DNA from: Halieaceae bacterium
GTDB taxonomy: Bacteria; Pseudomonadota; Gammaproteobacteria; Pseudomonadales; Halieaceae
Length of the DNA stretch: 64,000 bases
Assembly: GCA_902518075.1 (NCBI GenBank)
Contig: CABYEX010000001.1
Coordinates: forward strand, 1-64,000
Direction: 5' to 3'
Shown: one piece after another, positions 10,125-19,574 of the stretch
Numbering within the stretch: position 1 is the first letter of the stretch
How the letters are laid out: the number at the start of each line of letters is the position of its first letter
Translations under genes and position numbers: made by a program
Notes under the pieces: model-generated
Told to the model about the DNA's origin: nothing
Database searches by the model: none
What the model saw: only the letters and a program-made list of their open reading frames with translations

Positions 10125-11378
10125 CTACTTGAGTGCCGAAAACTCCGGATACGCTTCCAAGCCACACTCGCTTGCATCAACGCCCGCGTACTCCTCTTCT
10201 TCAGTGACGCGAAGACCCATCGCCATCTTGATCCCGAAGAAAACAATCAAAGAAGTGATGAAGACCCAACCAAAGATCGTTAGAGCGCCAATGATTTGGC
10301 CAGAAAATGAAGCGTCGCCGTTAGTTACGGGCACAAGTAACAAGCCTAAGAGGCCGACAGTGCCGTGGACCGAAATCGCGCCGACCGGATCGTCTATTTT
10401 TAGCTTGTCTAGTGTGGTTATGGAGAAAACTACCAACAAGCCGCCCAAAGCACCGAAAATCGTGGCTTGTAAGGCTGAGGGAGTGTCTGGTCCAGCGGTG
10501 ATAGCGACTAGCCCGGCCAAGCATCCGTTCAACGCCATCGTAAGATCGGCTTTCCCAAACATAATTTTCGCCAGGATGAGCGCGCCTATACAGCCTCCAG
10601 CTGCAGCTAAATTGGTATTCATGAACACCACTGCCACCGCATTGGCTGAATCAACCGTCGCGGTTGCAAGGACTGAACCACCGTTGAACCCAAACCAACC
10701 GAGCCACAAAATAAAGGTGCCGAGCGTTGCTAAGGGCAGGTTAGCCCCCGGAATAGCATTTACCTCGCCATTTGAACCGTACTTGCCGCTGCGCGCACCG
10801 ACCAATATAACTCCCGCCAATGCTGCCGCTGCACCGGCCATGTGAACGATGCCACTTCCGGCAAAATCCAGGAAACCAAGGTCGCCCAAAGTGTACATGC
10901 CGAAAACTGGGTTTCCGCCCCACGTCCAACTACCTTCCATCGGGTAGATAAATCCGGTCATTACCACTGCGAAGGCGAGGAAGGCAAAGAGCTTCATTCG
11001 CTCGGCTACGGCACCCGACACAATGGACATCGCTGTGGCAACAAAGACTACCTGGAAAAAGAAGTCCGCCGAGGGAGCATAGGTGGCATTTTCCTCGCCT
11101 CCTTCAACAGCGCCAGACCCCGTGATCGTGCTGAGGAAGATATCTCCTCCATACATGATGCTGTACCCCACCACCATGTACATAATGCTTGCTACCGCGA
11201 AGAGCGTAATATTTTTGGTCAAGATCTCGACGGTGTTTTTAGACCTGACCAATCCGGCCTCGAGCATAGCGAATCCAGCGGCCATCCACATGACCAAGGC
11301 TCCACATACGAGGAAGTAGAAAGTGTCCAGCGCATACTGCAACTGAAAAATATTGTATTCCATGAAAGAGTTCTCCAA
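10125..11378 (-). CDS. amtB: Ammonium transporter AmtB
   Basis: An 11-helix inner-membrane trimer that moves ammonium/ammonia and is blocked by GlnK when nitrogen is ample. Of the 417 residues nearly all lie in hydrophobic helices. The twin pore histidines are visible in GSGIVHMAGAAAALAG (about residue 180) and ISVHGTVGLLG (about residue 330), with FNGGSVLA between. It starts 9 nt after the upstream glnK stop and is followed by a strong terminator. Confidence 0.97.
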   Translation of the reverse strand: MENSFMEYNIFQLQYALDTFYFLVCGALVMWMAAGFAMLEAGLVRSKNTVEILTKNITLFAVASIMYMVVGYSIMYGGDIFLSTITGSGAVEGGEENATYAPSADFFFQVVFVATAMSIVSGAVAERMKLFAFLAFAVVMTGFIYPMEGSWTWGGNPVFGMYTLGDLGFLDFAGSGIVHMAGAAAALAGVILVGARSGKYGSNGEVNAIPGANLPLATLGTFILWLGWFGFNGGSVLATATVDSANAVAVVFMNTNLAAAGGCIGALILAKIMFGKADLTMALNGCLAGLVAITAGPDTPSALQATIFGALGGLLVVFSITTLDKLKIDDPVGAISVHGTVGLLGLLLVPVTNGDASFSGQIIGALTIFGWVFITSLIVFFGIKMAMGLRVTEEEEYAGVDASECGLEAYPEFSALK

Positions 11379-11387
11379 CGCTCAGGT

Positions 11388-11726
11388 TTACAGCGCTTCC
11401 TCGCCGGTCTCGCCGGTTCGGATGCGGGTGACATGCTCTAGGGACGCAACAAAAATCTTGCCGTCCCCAATTTTGCCGGTCTGGCCGGCCTTCGTAACGG
11501 CTTCGATAGTCTGATCGAGCAAATCATCATTGATAGCTATATCTATCTTGACTTTCGGCAGAAAATCCACGACGTACTCCGCGCCACGGTAGAGCTCAGT
11601 GTGGCCTTTTTGACGACCAAAGCCCTTGACCTCGCTGACCGTGATTCCCTGTACGCCGATCGCGGACAGTGCTTCACGCACGTCGTCCAACTTGAAAGGC
11701 TTAATGACTGCAGTAACCAATTTCAT
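11388..11726 (-). CDS. glnK: Nitrogen regulatory protein P-II (GlnK), first copy
   Basis: A 112-residue P-II protein with [16 protein letters not shown]-loop ELYRGAEY (modified tyrosine) and [15 protein letters not shown]. It is the first gene of the glnK-amtB-glnK operon and should bind and close AmtB. I choose the ATG at 11726, which has a GGAGG ribosome site; an ATG four codons earlier is unlikely. A sigma-54-type promoter and an NtrC-type palindrome lie upstream, the normal control for this operon under nitrogen limitation. Confidence 0.96.
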   Translation of the reverse strand: MKLVTAVIKPFKLDDVREALSAIGVQGITVSEVKGFGRQKGHTELYRGAEYVVDFLPKVKIDIAINDDLLDQTIEAVTKAGQTGKIGDGKIFVASLEHVTRIRTGETGEEAL

Positions 11727-11856
11727 GGCAACCTCCAAACAAACCGCTCCTGGGAGACGGCGACTGACTGATTGGCGCTTGGCCGAAAATTTTCTTGGAA
11801 CATCGTATAAACGTCGCTCATCATCGACACACAGCCCGCGTTCCCGAATATGTCTT

Positions 11857-11873
11857 TGCCAAGCTCAGGCCAA
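11857..11873 (-). promoter_or_regulatory. Candidate sigma-54 promoter of glnK-amtB
   Basis: On the minus strand TTGGCCTGAGCTTGGCA keeps the invariant GG and GC spaced by exactly 10 nt and agrees with the -24/-12 consensus at most other positions. It lies about 130 nt upstream of the glnK start. Confidence 0.6.
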
Positions 11874-11958
11874 GAATTAATAAATTCATTCAAAACATAA
11901 AGTTACCGGATCTCTTAGCTTCGAATGACAAAGTAGTTGTCAGATACCGGGCCGGTTC

Positions 11959-11975
11959 TGCACCATTAAAGTGCA
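11959..11975. promoter_or_regulatory. Candidate NtrC binding site
   Basis: TGCACCATTAAAGTGCA is a near-perfect match to the NtrC palindrome TGCACC-N5-GGTGCA. Its centre is about 120 nt upstream of the expected sigma-54 start, a usual enhancer distance. A weaker related half-site (CGCACC) follows at 11981-11986, about two helical turns away. Confidence 0.6.
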
Positions 11976-12071
11976 GCCAGCGCACCACTTTTGGCGGGAT
12001 AAGACCTGTCAGGTCACTTTCGAGTGAGCTACATTACTGTGCGTATTACCTTCGGCAGTTCGAATCAGTTC

Positions 12072-12314
12072 ATGGCAGACGATCACTCAGCAAAGCCCGG
12101 CGGCACCTCATTCTTTGAGCGGCTGAACCGTGCTGATGATCCGGTTTTTGAGCAGATTGACCGCAACGCCAGAAGCCTGTTGCAGTCTGCATTGACCCGC
12201 CTCGATGTAGTCAGCCGGGAGGAGTTCGACGCGCAGGCTGCGGTGCTCAAGCGCACGCGTGAACGGCTGGAAGCGCTGGAGGCGAAAATCGCCGCCCTAG
12301 ATGATGGGTTGTAA
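12072..12314 (+). CDS. ubiK: Ubiquinone biosynthesis accessory factor UbiK (YqiC family)
   Basis: A small coiled-coil protein of 80 residues. The C-terminal half, LTRLDVVSREEFDAQAAV then RTRERLEALEAKIAALD, is the conserved UbiK/YqiC signature. In E. coli UbiK partners with UbiJ in aerobic ubiquinone synthesis and may hand substrates from the membrane to the Ubi complex. I choose the ATG at 12072; an earlier in-frame start at 12024 adds residues outside the family. It is divergent from the glnK operon, a common neighbourhood. Confidence 0.85.
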   Translation: MADDHSAKPGGTSFFERLNRADDPVFEQIDRNARSLLQSALTRLDVVSREEFDAQAAVLKRTRERLEALEAKIAALDDGL

Positions 12315-12615
12315 GCAAACTAGCAGCGGGAAAATGAGTGAACCCTAGGAGGGTGTCAACCCCGACCGCATTTCAATATGGCCGCCATGACAGGCCGTTA
12401 GACTATACTCCAAGTTGCTCCACATGACCTGGACGAGACGGCCGGGTTGATCGAGTCACTGACTATCGATAACGCACCAACGAAGATGCCCCATCAGCGA
12501 CTTCGTGTTGCACGAACCCACGGCGACAGGGCGGGGGAGGAGTGGGTGCCAATGTCACACATCAACACCGCGCTGCCCTCTCGTGAGGCACCAACCCAGT
12601 TAGTGCATTATGACT
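12315..12615. other. Intergenic gap between ubiK and cytochrome c5
   Basis: A 63-codon open frame at 12447-12638 has no ribosome site or family resemblance and runs into the cytochrome gene, so I do not count it. A TATACT at 12411-12416 could be a -10. Nothing else is visible. Confidence 0.5.
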
Positions 12616-13032
12616 TTAGCGACTGCCGTCCACCATGAAATCGACAGCAAGTCGAATCTCATCATCGGAGCAGTCTGCGCAACCGCCTCGCGCGATCATG
12701 CCCGTTCCGGCGACGCCGTTGATTCCACTGTCGTAAAGCGCATCCACGCCCTTACTGATGCGGCCAGCCCAGGCGATCTGGTCACCCACCTTGGGTGCAC
12801 CGGCGATACCGGCTGAATGGCATGCCATGCACGCCGCATTGTAAATGTCCTCCCCGGAGCGGCCGGCGCTGGCAGCAGCCACGGCGTCACTGCCACCGCC
12901 ACAGGTCTCTCCCTGTACACAGACGGCTGAGAAAGGCTGAATCCGTGCCTCGATGTCCGCCCGCTGTTGGTCAGTCAGATCAAGTGCGACCGCCGCCAAC
13001 GGCGCCAACATAAGGATAAAAAACAAACGCAT
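12616..13032 (-). CDS. Class I cytochrome c (c5 type)
   Basis: Exported monohaem electron carrier of 138 residues. After a signal peptide (ending AVALD) comes a linker with a CVQGETCGG pair, then the haem site CMACH at about residue 78, an APKVGD loop, the axial methionine in GTGMIARGGC, and the C-terminal GGCADCSDDEI cysteine pair typical of cytochrome c5. It probably carries electrons between periplasmic or membrane redox proteins. The start at 13032 gives a clean signal peptide; longer frames do not. Confidence 0.9.
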   Translation of the reverse strand: MRLFFILMLAPLAAVALDLTDQQRADIEARIQPFSAVCVQGETCGGGSDAVAAASAGRSGEDIYNAACMACHSAGIAGAPKVGDQIAWAGRISKGVDALYDSGINGVAGTGMIARGGCADCSDDEIRLAVDFMVDGSR

Positions 13033-13142
13033 GTTGCTAACTCCTGTCAGTGGGGGGCGGAGTATAGCGGTTGCGAAAACGATCGAAAACAGAACAATAC
13101 GCGCACCGCTATACTGCTTGCCCGCAAAATAGAAGACGCCTG

Positions 13143-13769
13143 ATGAAGCTTTATACATTTGACCCTGCCCCCAACCCCGCCCGGCTGGGCATGTTCATGC
13201 AATACAAAGGCATTACGCTCGATACGGTCCAGATCGACCTCGGGGCCGAGGAGCAGCTCGGCGAGGCCTATCTGGCGATTGTTCCGGAAGCCACGGTACC
13301 CGCGCTCGTGCTCGATGATGGCACGGTGCTGTGCTCGGTAATTGCCATTGCCCATTACCTGGAATCTCGGTACCCCGACAAACCACTGCTCGGTCGAACG
13401 CCGGAAGAGCGGGCCCGTGTCCTGAACTGGAACCACCGGCTTTACAGCGAGATTTTTGCTGCCGCGGCCGATGCGTTTCGTAATGGAAACCCCAACTATG
13501 TCGATCGCGCGCTGCCCGGGCCGGTCAACGTCGCTCAGCTACCCGAGCTGGTCGAACGTGGGCGCACTCGACTGATAACCGGTCTGGAAATCATCAACGA
13601 GTTATTGGCGGAGAGTGTTTTCCTAGCGGGCGACGCTTTTTCCTTTGCCGATATCGATTTATTGACGGCAATTGATTTCGCAAAATGGGGCGCCCGACTG
13701 ACCCCTGACGAATCCCTGACCCATCTGCATCGATGGCGCGGCGAGGCCAAAGCGGCCATGGCGGAGTGA
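13143..13769 (+). CDS. Glutathione S-transferase
   Basis: A 208-residue cytosolic GST. The thioredoxin-like N-terminal domain runs KLYTFDPAPNPARLGMFMQYKG and contains the cis-proline motif VPALVLDDG plus the glutathione gamma-glutamyl contact region VIAIAHYLE. The C-terminal helical domain includes AGDAFSFADIDLLTAIDF, the N-capping box. Substrate cannot be told. The ATG at 13143 is preceded by a -10-like TATACT at 13110. It overlaps the next gene by 4 nt (GTGA). Confidence 0.9.
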   Translation: MKLYTFDPAPNPARLGMFMQYKGITLDTVQIDLGAEEQLGEAYLAIVPEATVPALVLDDGTVLCSVIAIAHYLESRYPDKPLLGRTPEERARVLNWNHRLYSEIFAAAADAFRNGNPNYVDRALPGPVNVAQLPELVERGRTRLITGLEIINELLAESVFLAGDAFSFADIDLLTAIDFAKWGARLTPDESLTHLHRWRGEAKAAMAE

Positions 13770-14785
13770 CGCGTTGCTCTGCGTGGTGGCTTTGCCTGCT
13801 CCCACTGATGGGATGCAGTGATCCCGACACCGGCCCCGCTCATCTTGATGAGTACCTCGAGCGACTGTCGGCCGTCACGGGCGTCGAGCTGATCCCCAAA
13901 GCGCCCAATGAATCCGGCCGGTTCGATCTGCCTCGGGAGCAGTCCACCGAATCTTCCGCCTCCAGTCAAATTGATTTGATCGACTTTCTGTCATTATCTG
14001 GATGCGAACTACAGGTCAATCTGGGGCGCCGAAACACCCAATTAGGGCGCACAGCGTCTCCGTCTCAACGCCTGTTACTCGATCTTGAGTTCATGGATCT
14101 GGCGCCTGAGTGCATCACCCTACTTCGGGAACGCGGTGACGATGAATTGGCGAGCACACTGGCGGCGGTCAGCGTCAAGCGCGAGGCACAGCTCTCCGCC
14201 TCCATTGCCCGAGCGCTACTCATTGGGCCTGAGTGGCGGCTGTTCTGGGAGCGACCCGCGACATTGGGCAACTACCCGGCCGACACAAACAGTGCCATTA
14301 CCGAGTCGCTAAGTCGGCTTGCAGACTTGACCCAAGGCTGGCTGGGTGGCAACTGGCAGGCCAGTAATCATGAGTTCGAACTGCTACTCGGCAACCTCCG
14401 CGCCGGTGACGGCGGCGCCCTGCTCGCGTCGCATTCACGGGTGTCACGGGAATTGGAGCGCGCCAACACGCTGCTCGCCAGAACTCAGTCCACAGCGCCG
14501 CTTTGTCCCTACGGCAAGCCCACAGATCGCTCCAAAGCGTTGGAACAGGTGGTGGCACGGTTTTTTGTGGGCGCCGTACAGCCCTGGCTGGTGCAACTGC
14601 GCCAGAGAGCTGAGCTGCTATTAGCGCCGGTCAGAGATCTGGAAACACCGCTTTCACCCGCATTGAGCCCCGGATATCGAGCGTGGATAATCGATCGAGA
14701 CCAGTTGCTGACCAATCAGACCGAACTCATTCGCGCGCACATTGCCAATATTCAGGCGACGTTGGCCGAATGCGGGCCAAGCTAG
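13766..14785 (+). CDS. DUF3080 family lipoprotein
   Basis: A 339-residue protein starting at the GTG that overlaps the GST stop (GTGA). The N-terminus has a short hydrophobic signal with the lipobox LMGC (residue 17), so it should be anchored to a membrane. The later segment LCPYGKPTDRSKALEQVVARF followed by FVGAVQPWLVQLR is what I associate with DUF3080, a gammaproteobacterial family without assigned function. Coupling to the GST suggests co-expression but not necessarily a shared task. Confidence 0.7.
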   Translation: MTRCSAWWLCLLPLMGCSDPDTGPAHLDEYLERLSAVTGVELIPKAPNESGRFDLPREQSTESSASSQIDLIDFLSLSGCELQVNLGRRNTQLGRTASPSQRLLLDLEFMDLAPECITLLRERGDDELASTLAAVSVKREAQLSASIARALLIGPEWRLFWERPATLGNYPADTNSAITESLSRLADLTQGWLGGNWQASNHEFELLLGNLRAGDGGALLASHSRVSRELERANTLLARTQSTAPLCPYGKPTDRSKALEQVVARFFVGAVQPWLVQLRQRAELLLAPVRDLETPLSPALSPGYRAWIIDRDQLLTNQTELIRAHIANIQATLAECGPS

Positions 14786-15196
14786 GCCCATTACTAGTCC
14801 CATTAAAGGTAGCGTGACTCGGGTGTCAGACAGCTCCGCGGCAGAGCCTATCGTAGCGCCGGCTAGGAGCAGGGGCAGGCAGTTTTGTTTGCCGATCAAC
14901 TTGTCCTTTTCGGGTCCTGCGGCGGCCTGCTCAACGTGCGCCCTGAACACTGTGATGCCGCGCCAACGCCACTTCTTTGATCCGCGCGTTCAATTCAGTC
15001 TTTGAAGAAAGGTGAGAAGCTGATGCAGCTCACCACCGCCCTGTTCATCGCCCTTTACGCCATGCGAGGTAACGGTCCATTCGCTCAGTGTGTCGGCTAA
15101 TCGGCCCTACCCAACAGTGCCGCCTACCCCCAAGGGGGCACTTGAGACATAGCGCGTCGCCCCCTAATCTTATTGCCTCACAGTGAGGCGGCAATC
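14786..15196. other. 410 nt gap before the putrescine operon
   Basis: No convincing gene. A 25-codon frame at 15023-15100 has a fair ribosome site but no known resemblance. A short CCCCC/GGGGG inverted repeat stands near 15126-15138. The promoter for aguB-aguA should lie here, but I cannot point to it. Confidence 0.5.
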
Positions 15197-16192
15197 ATGA
15201 GAGTTATCACCAGCGCGGCGCTCCCCAGTCTGTGTCCGATTCCGGGGCGCGAGCCCCGAACGACCCGCATTGGTCTGGCCCAGACGCGGTGGTACGACTC
15301 CGCGGATGTCCTTACCGAACAGTTGCGAGAGGGCGTGAGCGCTTGTGCTGGTGCAGGCGCAAACGTGGTTTTCCTGCCCGAACTGACCCTGAGTCGCTAT
15401 CCCGCGGATAAGCGCCCCGAGGGTCCCGCAGACGCCTCCGCTGAAGATCTAGATAGTGGGCCAAGTCTCTCGCTCGCACGTGAACTCGCCCGCGGCTGTG
15501 ACGTGCACGTGCAGATTTCCCTGTTTGAGCGCTCCGGGGCAGCCGACCAACGCGGTCTCAACACCTCCATCATTGTTGCGCCGAACGGTGAGTGCGTGGG
15601 ACGCACCCGCAAACTCCATATTCCGGTCACCGAGGGATACTTCGAGGATCACTACTTCACGGAAGGGCCAACCGACGACCCATACCCGGTGCACAGTCTC
15701 GAAATGGACGGCGTGGACCTCAGGGTGGGTAACCCAACCTGCTGGGACGAGTGGTTCCCGGAAGTGGCACGTTGCTACGCTCTGGCCGGCGCTGATGTGC
15801 TCTGTTACCCCACCGCCATCGGCTCCGAACCCGACTACCCGGATTTCGACACCGCACCGCTACTAAGGCGCGTTGTGACCGGTCATGCGGCGGCCAATGG
15901 GCTCTTTATTGTCCTGCCAAATCGGTTTGGCTGGGAGGGGCTGCTCAACTTTTACGGCGCCAGTTGCATCATCGACCCCTTTGGTCGTGTGCTGGTCGAA
16001 GCACCGCGGGACGAAGCGGTTGCGCTGGTGGCAGAAATTGACGTCGGGCAACGCGAGGATTGGCTCACGCTGTTCCCTTTTTTCACCACCCGCAGGCCCG
16101 ACACCTACAGCACGCTGACCGATGACAAGGTCAACCCCCTACAACCCAAGGGCGACGCGCAGGACGGGGGCATTCCAGGCATCAAACAGTGA
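15197..16192 (+). CDS. aguB: Carbon-nitrogen hydrolase, probable N-carbamoylputrescine amidase
   Basis: Hydrolyses N-carbamoylputrescine to putrescine, carbon dioxide and ammonia. The nitrilase-type triad is visible: Glu in FLPELTLSRY, Lys in GRTRKLHIP, and Cys in GNPTCWDEWFPEVA. At 331 residues it is longer than typical AguB (about 295), with extra residues at the N-terminus. The substrate is inferred from the next gene, agmatine deiminase, which overlaps it by 4 nt. ATG 15197 has a GTGAGG ribosome site; a TTG at 15173 is a weak alternative. Confidence 0.88.
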   Translation: MRVITSAALPSLCPIPGREPRTTRIGLAQTRWYDSADVLTEQLREGVSACAGAGANVVFLPELTLSRYPADKRPEGPADASAEDLDSGPSLSLARELARGCDVHVQISLFERSGAADQRGLNTSIIVAPNGECVGRTRKLHIPVTEGYFEDHYFTEGPTDDPYPVHSLEMDGVDLRVGNPTCWDEWFPEVARCYALAGADVLCYPTAIGSEPDYPDFDTAPLLRRVVTGHAAANGLFIVLPNRFGWEGLLNFYGASCIIDPFGRVLVEAPRDEAVALVAEIDVGQREDWLTLFPFFTTRRPDTYSTLTDDKVNPLQPKGDAQDGGIPGIKQ

Positions 16193-17193
16193 CGCGCGCG
16201 CGCTATATGCCACCAGAGTGGGCACCTCATGCCGCCACCTGGATGGGGTTCCCCCGAGGCAGCTACGCTGACTCCGGCCTGACCCGTGAAGCGGCGCAAG
16301 ACACCTGGTCGGCAGTAGCCAATGCCATCAGCGAGCACGAACCGGTGAAGATGTTATGCCACCCGAAGGATCTCGCAGCAGCGAAACGCCGGCTCTCTGA
16401 ATCTATCGACCTGATACCTGTGCCTCTGAACGACGCGTGGCTCCGCGATATCGGACCCACTTTTGTGTTAGAGGACGAGGCACTCATCGCCATCGACTGG
16501 CAGTTCAACGGGTGGGGCCAAAATACCGAGTTTGAGTGGGACGATGACGATGCCATTGCCCGGCAGATTGCCGAGATCTTAGCGGTGTCTACTGAGCGCA
16601 GCGAGATCGTCAACGAAGGGGGCGGCATCCATGTGGATGGCCAAGGCACGGTGCTCCTCACCGACACGGTACAGTTGGACCCAACGCGCAACCCGGGCCA
16701 CGACCGCGATAGCATCACCGCACGCGTTCACAGCGCGCTGGGCACAAACCGCGCCATCTGGCTTTGCAAAGGATTGTGGCGGGACAACTTCCTAAACGGT
16801 ACCAAAGGTCACGTCGACATCGTGGCGTGCTTCGCGCCAGACGGCTGCCTGCTGGTGCACCAACAAACCAGCCAGGATCATCCAGATTTCGCCTTGTGGG
16901 ACACTCTTGCTCAGCAGTTCAGAAAAGAAGGTCTTGAAGTGTTGCCGCTCGAGGCGCCTCTCACGCTGAAAGATCACCGTGATTGGGTCGACTATAGCTA
17001 CATTAATCACTACGTCTGTAATGGTGCCGTCATCTGCCCGAGCTTCGATGATCCTCGGGATGACGCGGCGCGTGAGCGGCTAGAGGATGCCTACCCCGGC
17101 CGAGATATTCGGATGCTGGATGCTAGAGTGCTGTTTGCCATGGGCGGGGGCATCCACTGCATCACCCAGCAACAGCCAAGCGGAGTCGGCTAA
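16189..17193 (+). CDS. aguA: Agmatine deiminase
   Basis: Converts agmatine to N-carbamoylputrescine and ammonia; with AguB it makes putrescine from arginine-derived agmatine. The 334-residue product has the family hallmarks: WLRDIGPTF, the GGGIHVDG strand, the TKGHVD histidine motif, and the catalytic cysteine in GGGIHCITQQQP near the C-terminus. The start is a GTG overlapping the aguB stop (GTGA), so the two are translationally coupled. Confidence 0.95.
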   Translation: MTRARYMPPEWAPHAATWMGFPRGSYADSGLTREAAQDTWSAVANAISEHEPVKMLCHPKDLAAAKRRLSESIDLIPVPLNDAWLRDIGPTFVLEDEALIAIDWQFNGWGQNTEFEWDDDDAIARQIAEILAVSTERSEIVNEGGGIHVDGQGTVLLTDTVQLDPTRNPGHDRDSITARVHSALGTNRAIWLCKGLWRDNFLNGTKGHVDIVACFAPDGCLLVHQQTSQDHPDFALWDTLAQQFRKEGLEVLPLEAPLTLKDHRDWVDYSYINHYVCNGAVICPSFDDPRDDAARERLEDAYPGRDIRMLDARVLFAMGGGIHCITQQQPSGVG

Positions 17194-17252
17194 ATCCTTC
17201 TATACTCCGCGCTCCCTTTTATCATCGGACAGACGCCAAGCCACGGCCAACC

Positions 17253-18068
17253 ATGTTCACTTACATCAATCCAGACATCCGCGAGCGACTGATTCGAGAC
17301 GGCAAGTTGTTCCGTGTCAACGCCGATGGCGCTCAAGTAGAGATGACGGAAGCGCCAGGGCCAGGCCTGCACCTCAACCTGATGGGGCCAATTCCCCTGC
17401 CGCTGGCGCGCGGTCAAAGACATCCGACCGTGCAGTGGTATGCGAGTGTCAGGAGTAGCGAGCTCAGCGAAGTCGAGCTCCTCGCAAGCACTCTGAGAGA
17501 GCGGGGAGGCCAACATCTTTTCTCGCACTTGGCCTCCAGTATGGCGGTCAATAGCGTACTGGTAATTGGTGAGCCTGAAAACAGCCATAGCCCGCTAGTC
17601 AGGGTGCATTCAAGTTGCCTCACCGGCGATGTACTCGGGTCGCAACGATGCGAGTGCGGGCCCCAATTAGAAGCCGCTATGGACCGTATCGCTGAAGATG
17701 CCGAGGGCGGTTATCTGATTTATATGGCGGGACACGAGGGCCGCGGAATTGGCCTGTGGGCTAAAGCCGCGACCTATTTACTTCAGGACGCCGGGGAGAA
17801 CACCTATCAGGCGAATCGGTCTTTGGGACTACCCGACGATTCACGTGATTTCTCCGACGCTTCGGTGCTGCTTAAGTACTTCGGACGCGGCCGCAAGCTG
17901 CGCCTATTAACCAATAACCCCAAAAAGCAGGAGGACCTTACGGCATCAGGCGTGCCTAATATCGAACGAGTCAAACATGTTGTGGGCGTTGACGATCACA
18001 ACCTTCAGTATTTAAAGGCCAAACGAGATTGGGGGCACGAACTCGGAGAGGATGACCTCTATACCTAG
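17253..18068 (+). CDS. GTP cyclohydrolase II-like protein with N-terminal extension
   Basis: GTP cyclohydrolase II opens GTP to the first riboflavin intermediate. The C-terminal 180 residues show the zinc cysteines in SCLTGDVLGSQRCECG, the GHEGRGIGL loop, and LLTNNPKK near the end. About 90 extra N-terminal residues (FTYINPDIRERLIRDGKLFR onward) have no counterpart in the usual 200-residue RibA, and the loop reads GHEGRG rather than RQEGRN. It may be a paralogue with a shifted role in the RibA family. It follows aguA by 59 nt and has its own -10-like TATACT at 17201. Confidence 0.85.
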   Translation: MFTYINPDIRERLIRDGKLFRVNADGAQVEMTEAPGPGLHLNLMGPIPLPLARGQRHPTVQWYASVRSSELSEVELLASTLRERGGQHLFSHLASSMAVNSVLVIGEPENSHSPLVRVHSSCLTGDVLGSQRCECGPQLEAAMDRIAEDAEGGYLIYMAGHEGRGIGLWAKAATYLLQDAGENTYQANRSLGLPDDSRDFSDASVLLKYFGRGRKLRLLTNNPKKQEDLTASGVPNIERVKHVVGVDDHNLQYLKAKRDWGHELGEDDLYT

Positions 18069-18138
18069 GAGTGATGCGACGACCAGCCAACAGGATGCAT
18101 CGCTGCACTCACAGTTAGTCAGCTGGGTTGAGCGCCCT

Positions 18139-18453
18139 CTAATTCAGCCATTCAGGCAGAGGCTCGCGCCCCAGCGGCAGCTCCATAATGTTATCGGCCG
18201 GCTGATGGGCATGCCCCACCATTTCATCGTAGGCACTGCGCTGTCGTAAAAAGAACTCGCAGGTGACCGCCCTTCGCAGCATGCGCTGCATTTCGAGCAA
18301 GTTACGGGTCTTCAGGACTTTTCCCTGACGGTCAGCAATCACATGCTCCTGACCGGCAATGCGAGCATGGGCGATGTACAGGCTTAAATCGACGGACTCG
18401 ATGATCACTTCGGAGATGCCCAAATTGCCCAGATCGCTAACAGATACTTTCAT
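18139..18453 (-). CDS. DUF6482 family protein
   Basis: A 104-residue soluble protein. An N-terminal helix (KVSVSDLGNLGISEVIIES) is followed by a strand-rich part with HARIAGQEHVIADRQGKVL, then the motif LRQRSAYDEMVGH, which I recognise from DUF6482, a small family common in gammaproteobacteria and of unknown function. I choose the ATG at 18453 with an AAAAGAG ribosome site; much longer frames upstream give low-complexity basic sequence. It is divergent from the nuclease-photolyase pair. Confidence 0.75.
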   Translation of the reverse strand: MKVSVSDLGNLGISEVIIESVDLSLYIAHARIAGQEHVIADRQGKVLKTRNLLEMQRMLRRAVTCEFFLRQRSAYDEMVGHAHQPADNIMELPLGREPLPEWLN

Positions 18454-18653
18454 CTCTTTTACCCCGAATCCTGCCTTTGTAGTGTCATCCTCACTGCCAA
18501 CCCCCACGACTTGGGCAGGCACTTTGTCACGCTGCCAACAAAAGCTACGATTCCTACTTTTCGGTGGTTTGGTGTTTTGACAATCTCGCCCGATTAAGGG
18601 CGACAGAATCCGAACAGTATCCGCCCCCGCAGCGATCCAGAGACAGTCGCAAG

Positions 18654-19574
18654 ATGACCGAAATAACGCAGCACATCGATTTCTCGCGCGCCGGTGAGCC
18701 GCTCGATGCATTGCCGCGATGCAGCGGCGTTTACCGGTTTTTCGATGACGACGGCTCACTGCTCTACGTGGGCAAAAGCGTCGATATTCACAGCCGGGTC
18801 ACGCAACACCTGAACGAGGGCCGCAAACCTGGCCGGCATCAGCGGCTCATATCGCAGGTTAAGCGTATCGACTGTCAGCTCACAGCGGGCGAGATCGGCG
18901 CGCTGTTGATTGAGAACGCTGCGATCAAGTCAGAGGTGCCGCTGTTCAATCGACGCCAACGTCAACTGCGTCGCCTCTGGACCATCCAGCTTCAGCCTGG
19001 CATTGACGGGTTCCTGAAGCCGGTTGCCATCGACTTCGCGCCTATCGGGGCGCGAGAAACTGACACCTACGGATTGTTTGCTAACAAATACCGCATCACC
19101 ACGACCATACAAAACCTCGCCAGAGATCACGCTTTGTGTCTCCGGGTCATGGGTTTGGACAAAAGTAAAGGCGCGTGTTTTCAGCATCAACTAGGACGCT
19201 GTGACGGCGCCTGCGCCGGTCAGGAAGGCTCCGACTCCCACAACGCACGGCTACTGGATCAGTTAGATCGACAACGCATCGCCGCCTGGCCTTTCAATGG
19301 ACCACTGCTGCTGGCGGAGCAAACAATCCATCCCCTCGAGCACCAACCGACTCGGCAATTTCATCTGGTGGATCAGTGGGCATGGCACGGTTGCTTTGAG
19401 TCGCAAGAGGATGCGAAAAGCGCATTGAGTAAGCCCACAGCCACCGCCTTCGACCGGGACGCTTACCGCTTGATTTACAGTGCTATCTGTCGCGGCCGAG
19501 TTGCGCTGCAGGATGCCCTAACCCAACAACCACTGGTTAACCCACTGGTCGCACAACGACAGGCTGCTCTGTGA
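18654..19574 (+). CDS. GIY-YIG endonuclease of the Cho/UvrC type
   Basis: A 306-residue nuclease resembling E. coli Cho, which makes the 3' incision in nucleotide excision repair next to bulky lesions. The GIY-YIG domain is intact: [11 protein letters not shown] (GVY), LLYVGKS (YVG), then an arginine-rich helix and the catalytic glutamate in [11 protein letters not shown] middle part with [16 protein letters not shown] matches the UvrC cysteine region. It lacks the helix-hairpin-helix domain of UvrC. It overlaps the photolyase gene by 4 nt. Confidence 0.85.
   Translation: MTEITQHIDFSRAGEPLDALPRCSGVYRFFDDDGSLLYVGKSVDIHSRVTQHLNEGRKPGRHQRLISQVKRIDCQLTAGEIGALLIENAAIKSEVPLFNRRQRQLRRLWTIQLQPGIDGFLKPVAIDFAPIGARETDTYGLFANKYRITTTIQNLARDHALCLRVMGLDKSKGACFQHQLGRCDGACAGQEGSDSHNARLLDQLDRQRIAAWPFNGPLLLAEQTIHPLEHQPTRQFHLVDQWAWHGCFESQEDAKSALSKPTATAFDRDAYRLIYSAICRGRVALQDALTQQPLVNPLVAQRQAAL

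Noticed and set aside
12447..12638. Small open frame between ubiK and cytochrome c5
   Set aside because: No ribosome site, no known family, and it runs into the convergent cytochrome gene.
18052..18249. Plus-strand frame overlapping the end of the GTP cyclohydrolase-like gene
   Set aside because: It is antisense to the DUF6482 gene and has no motif of its own.
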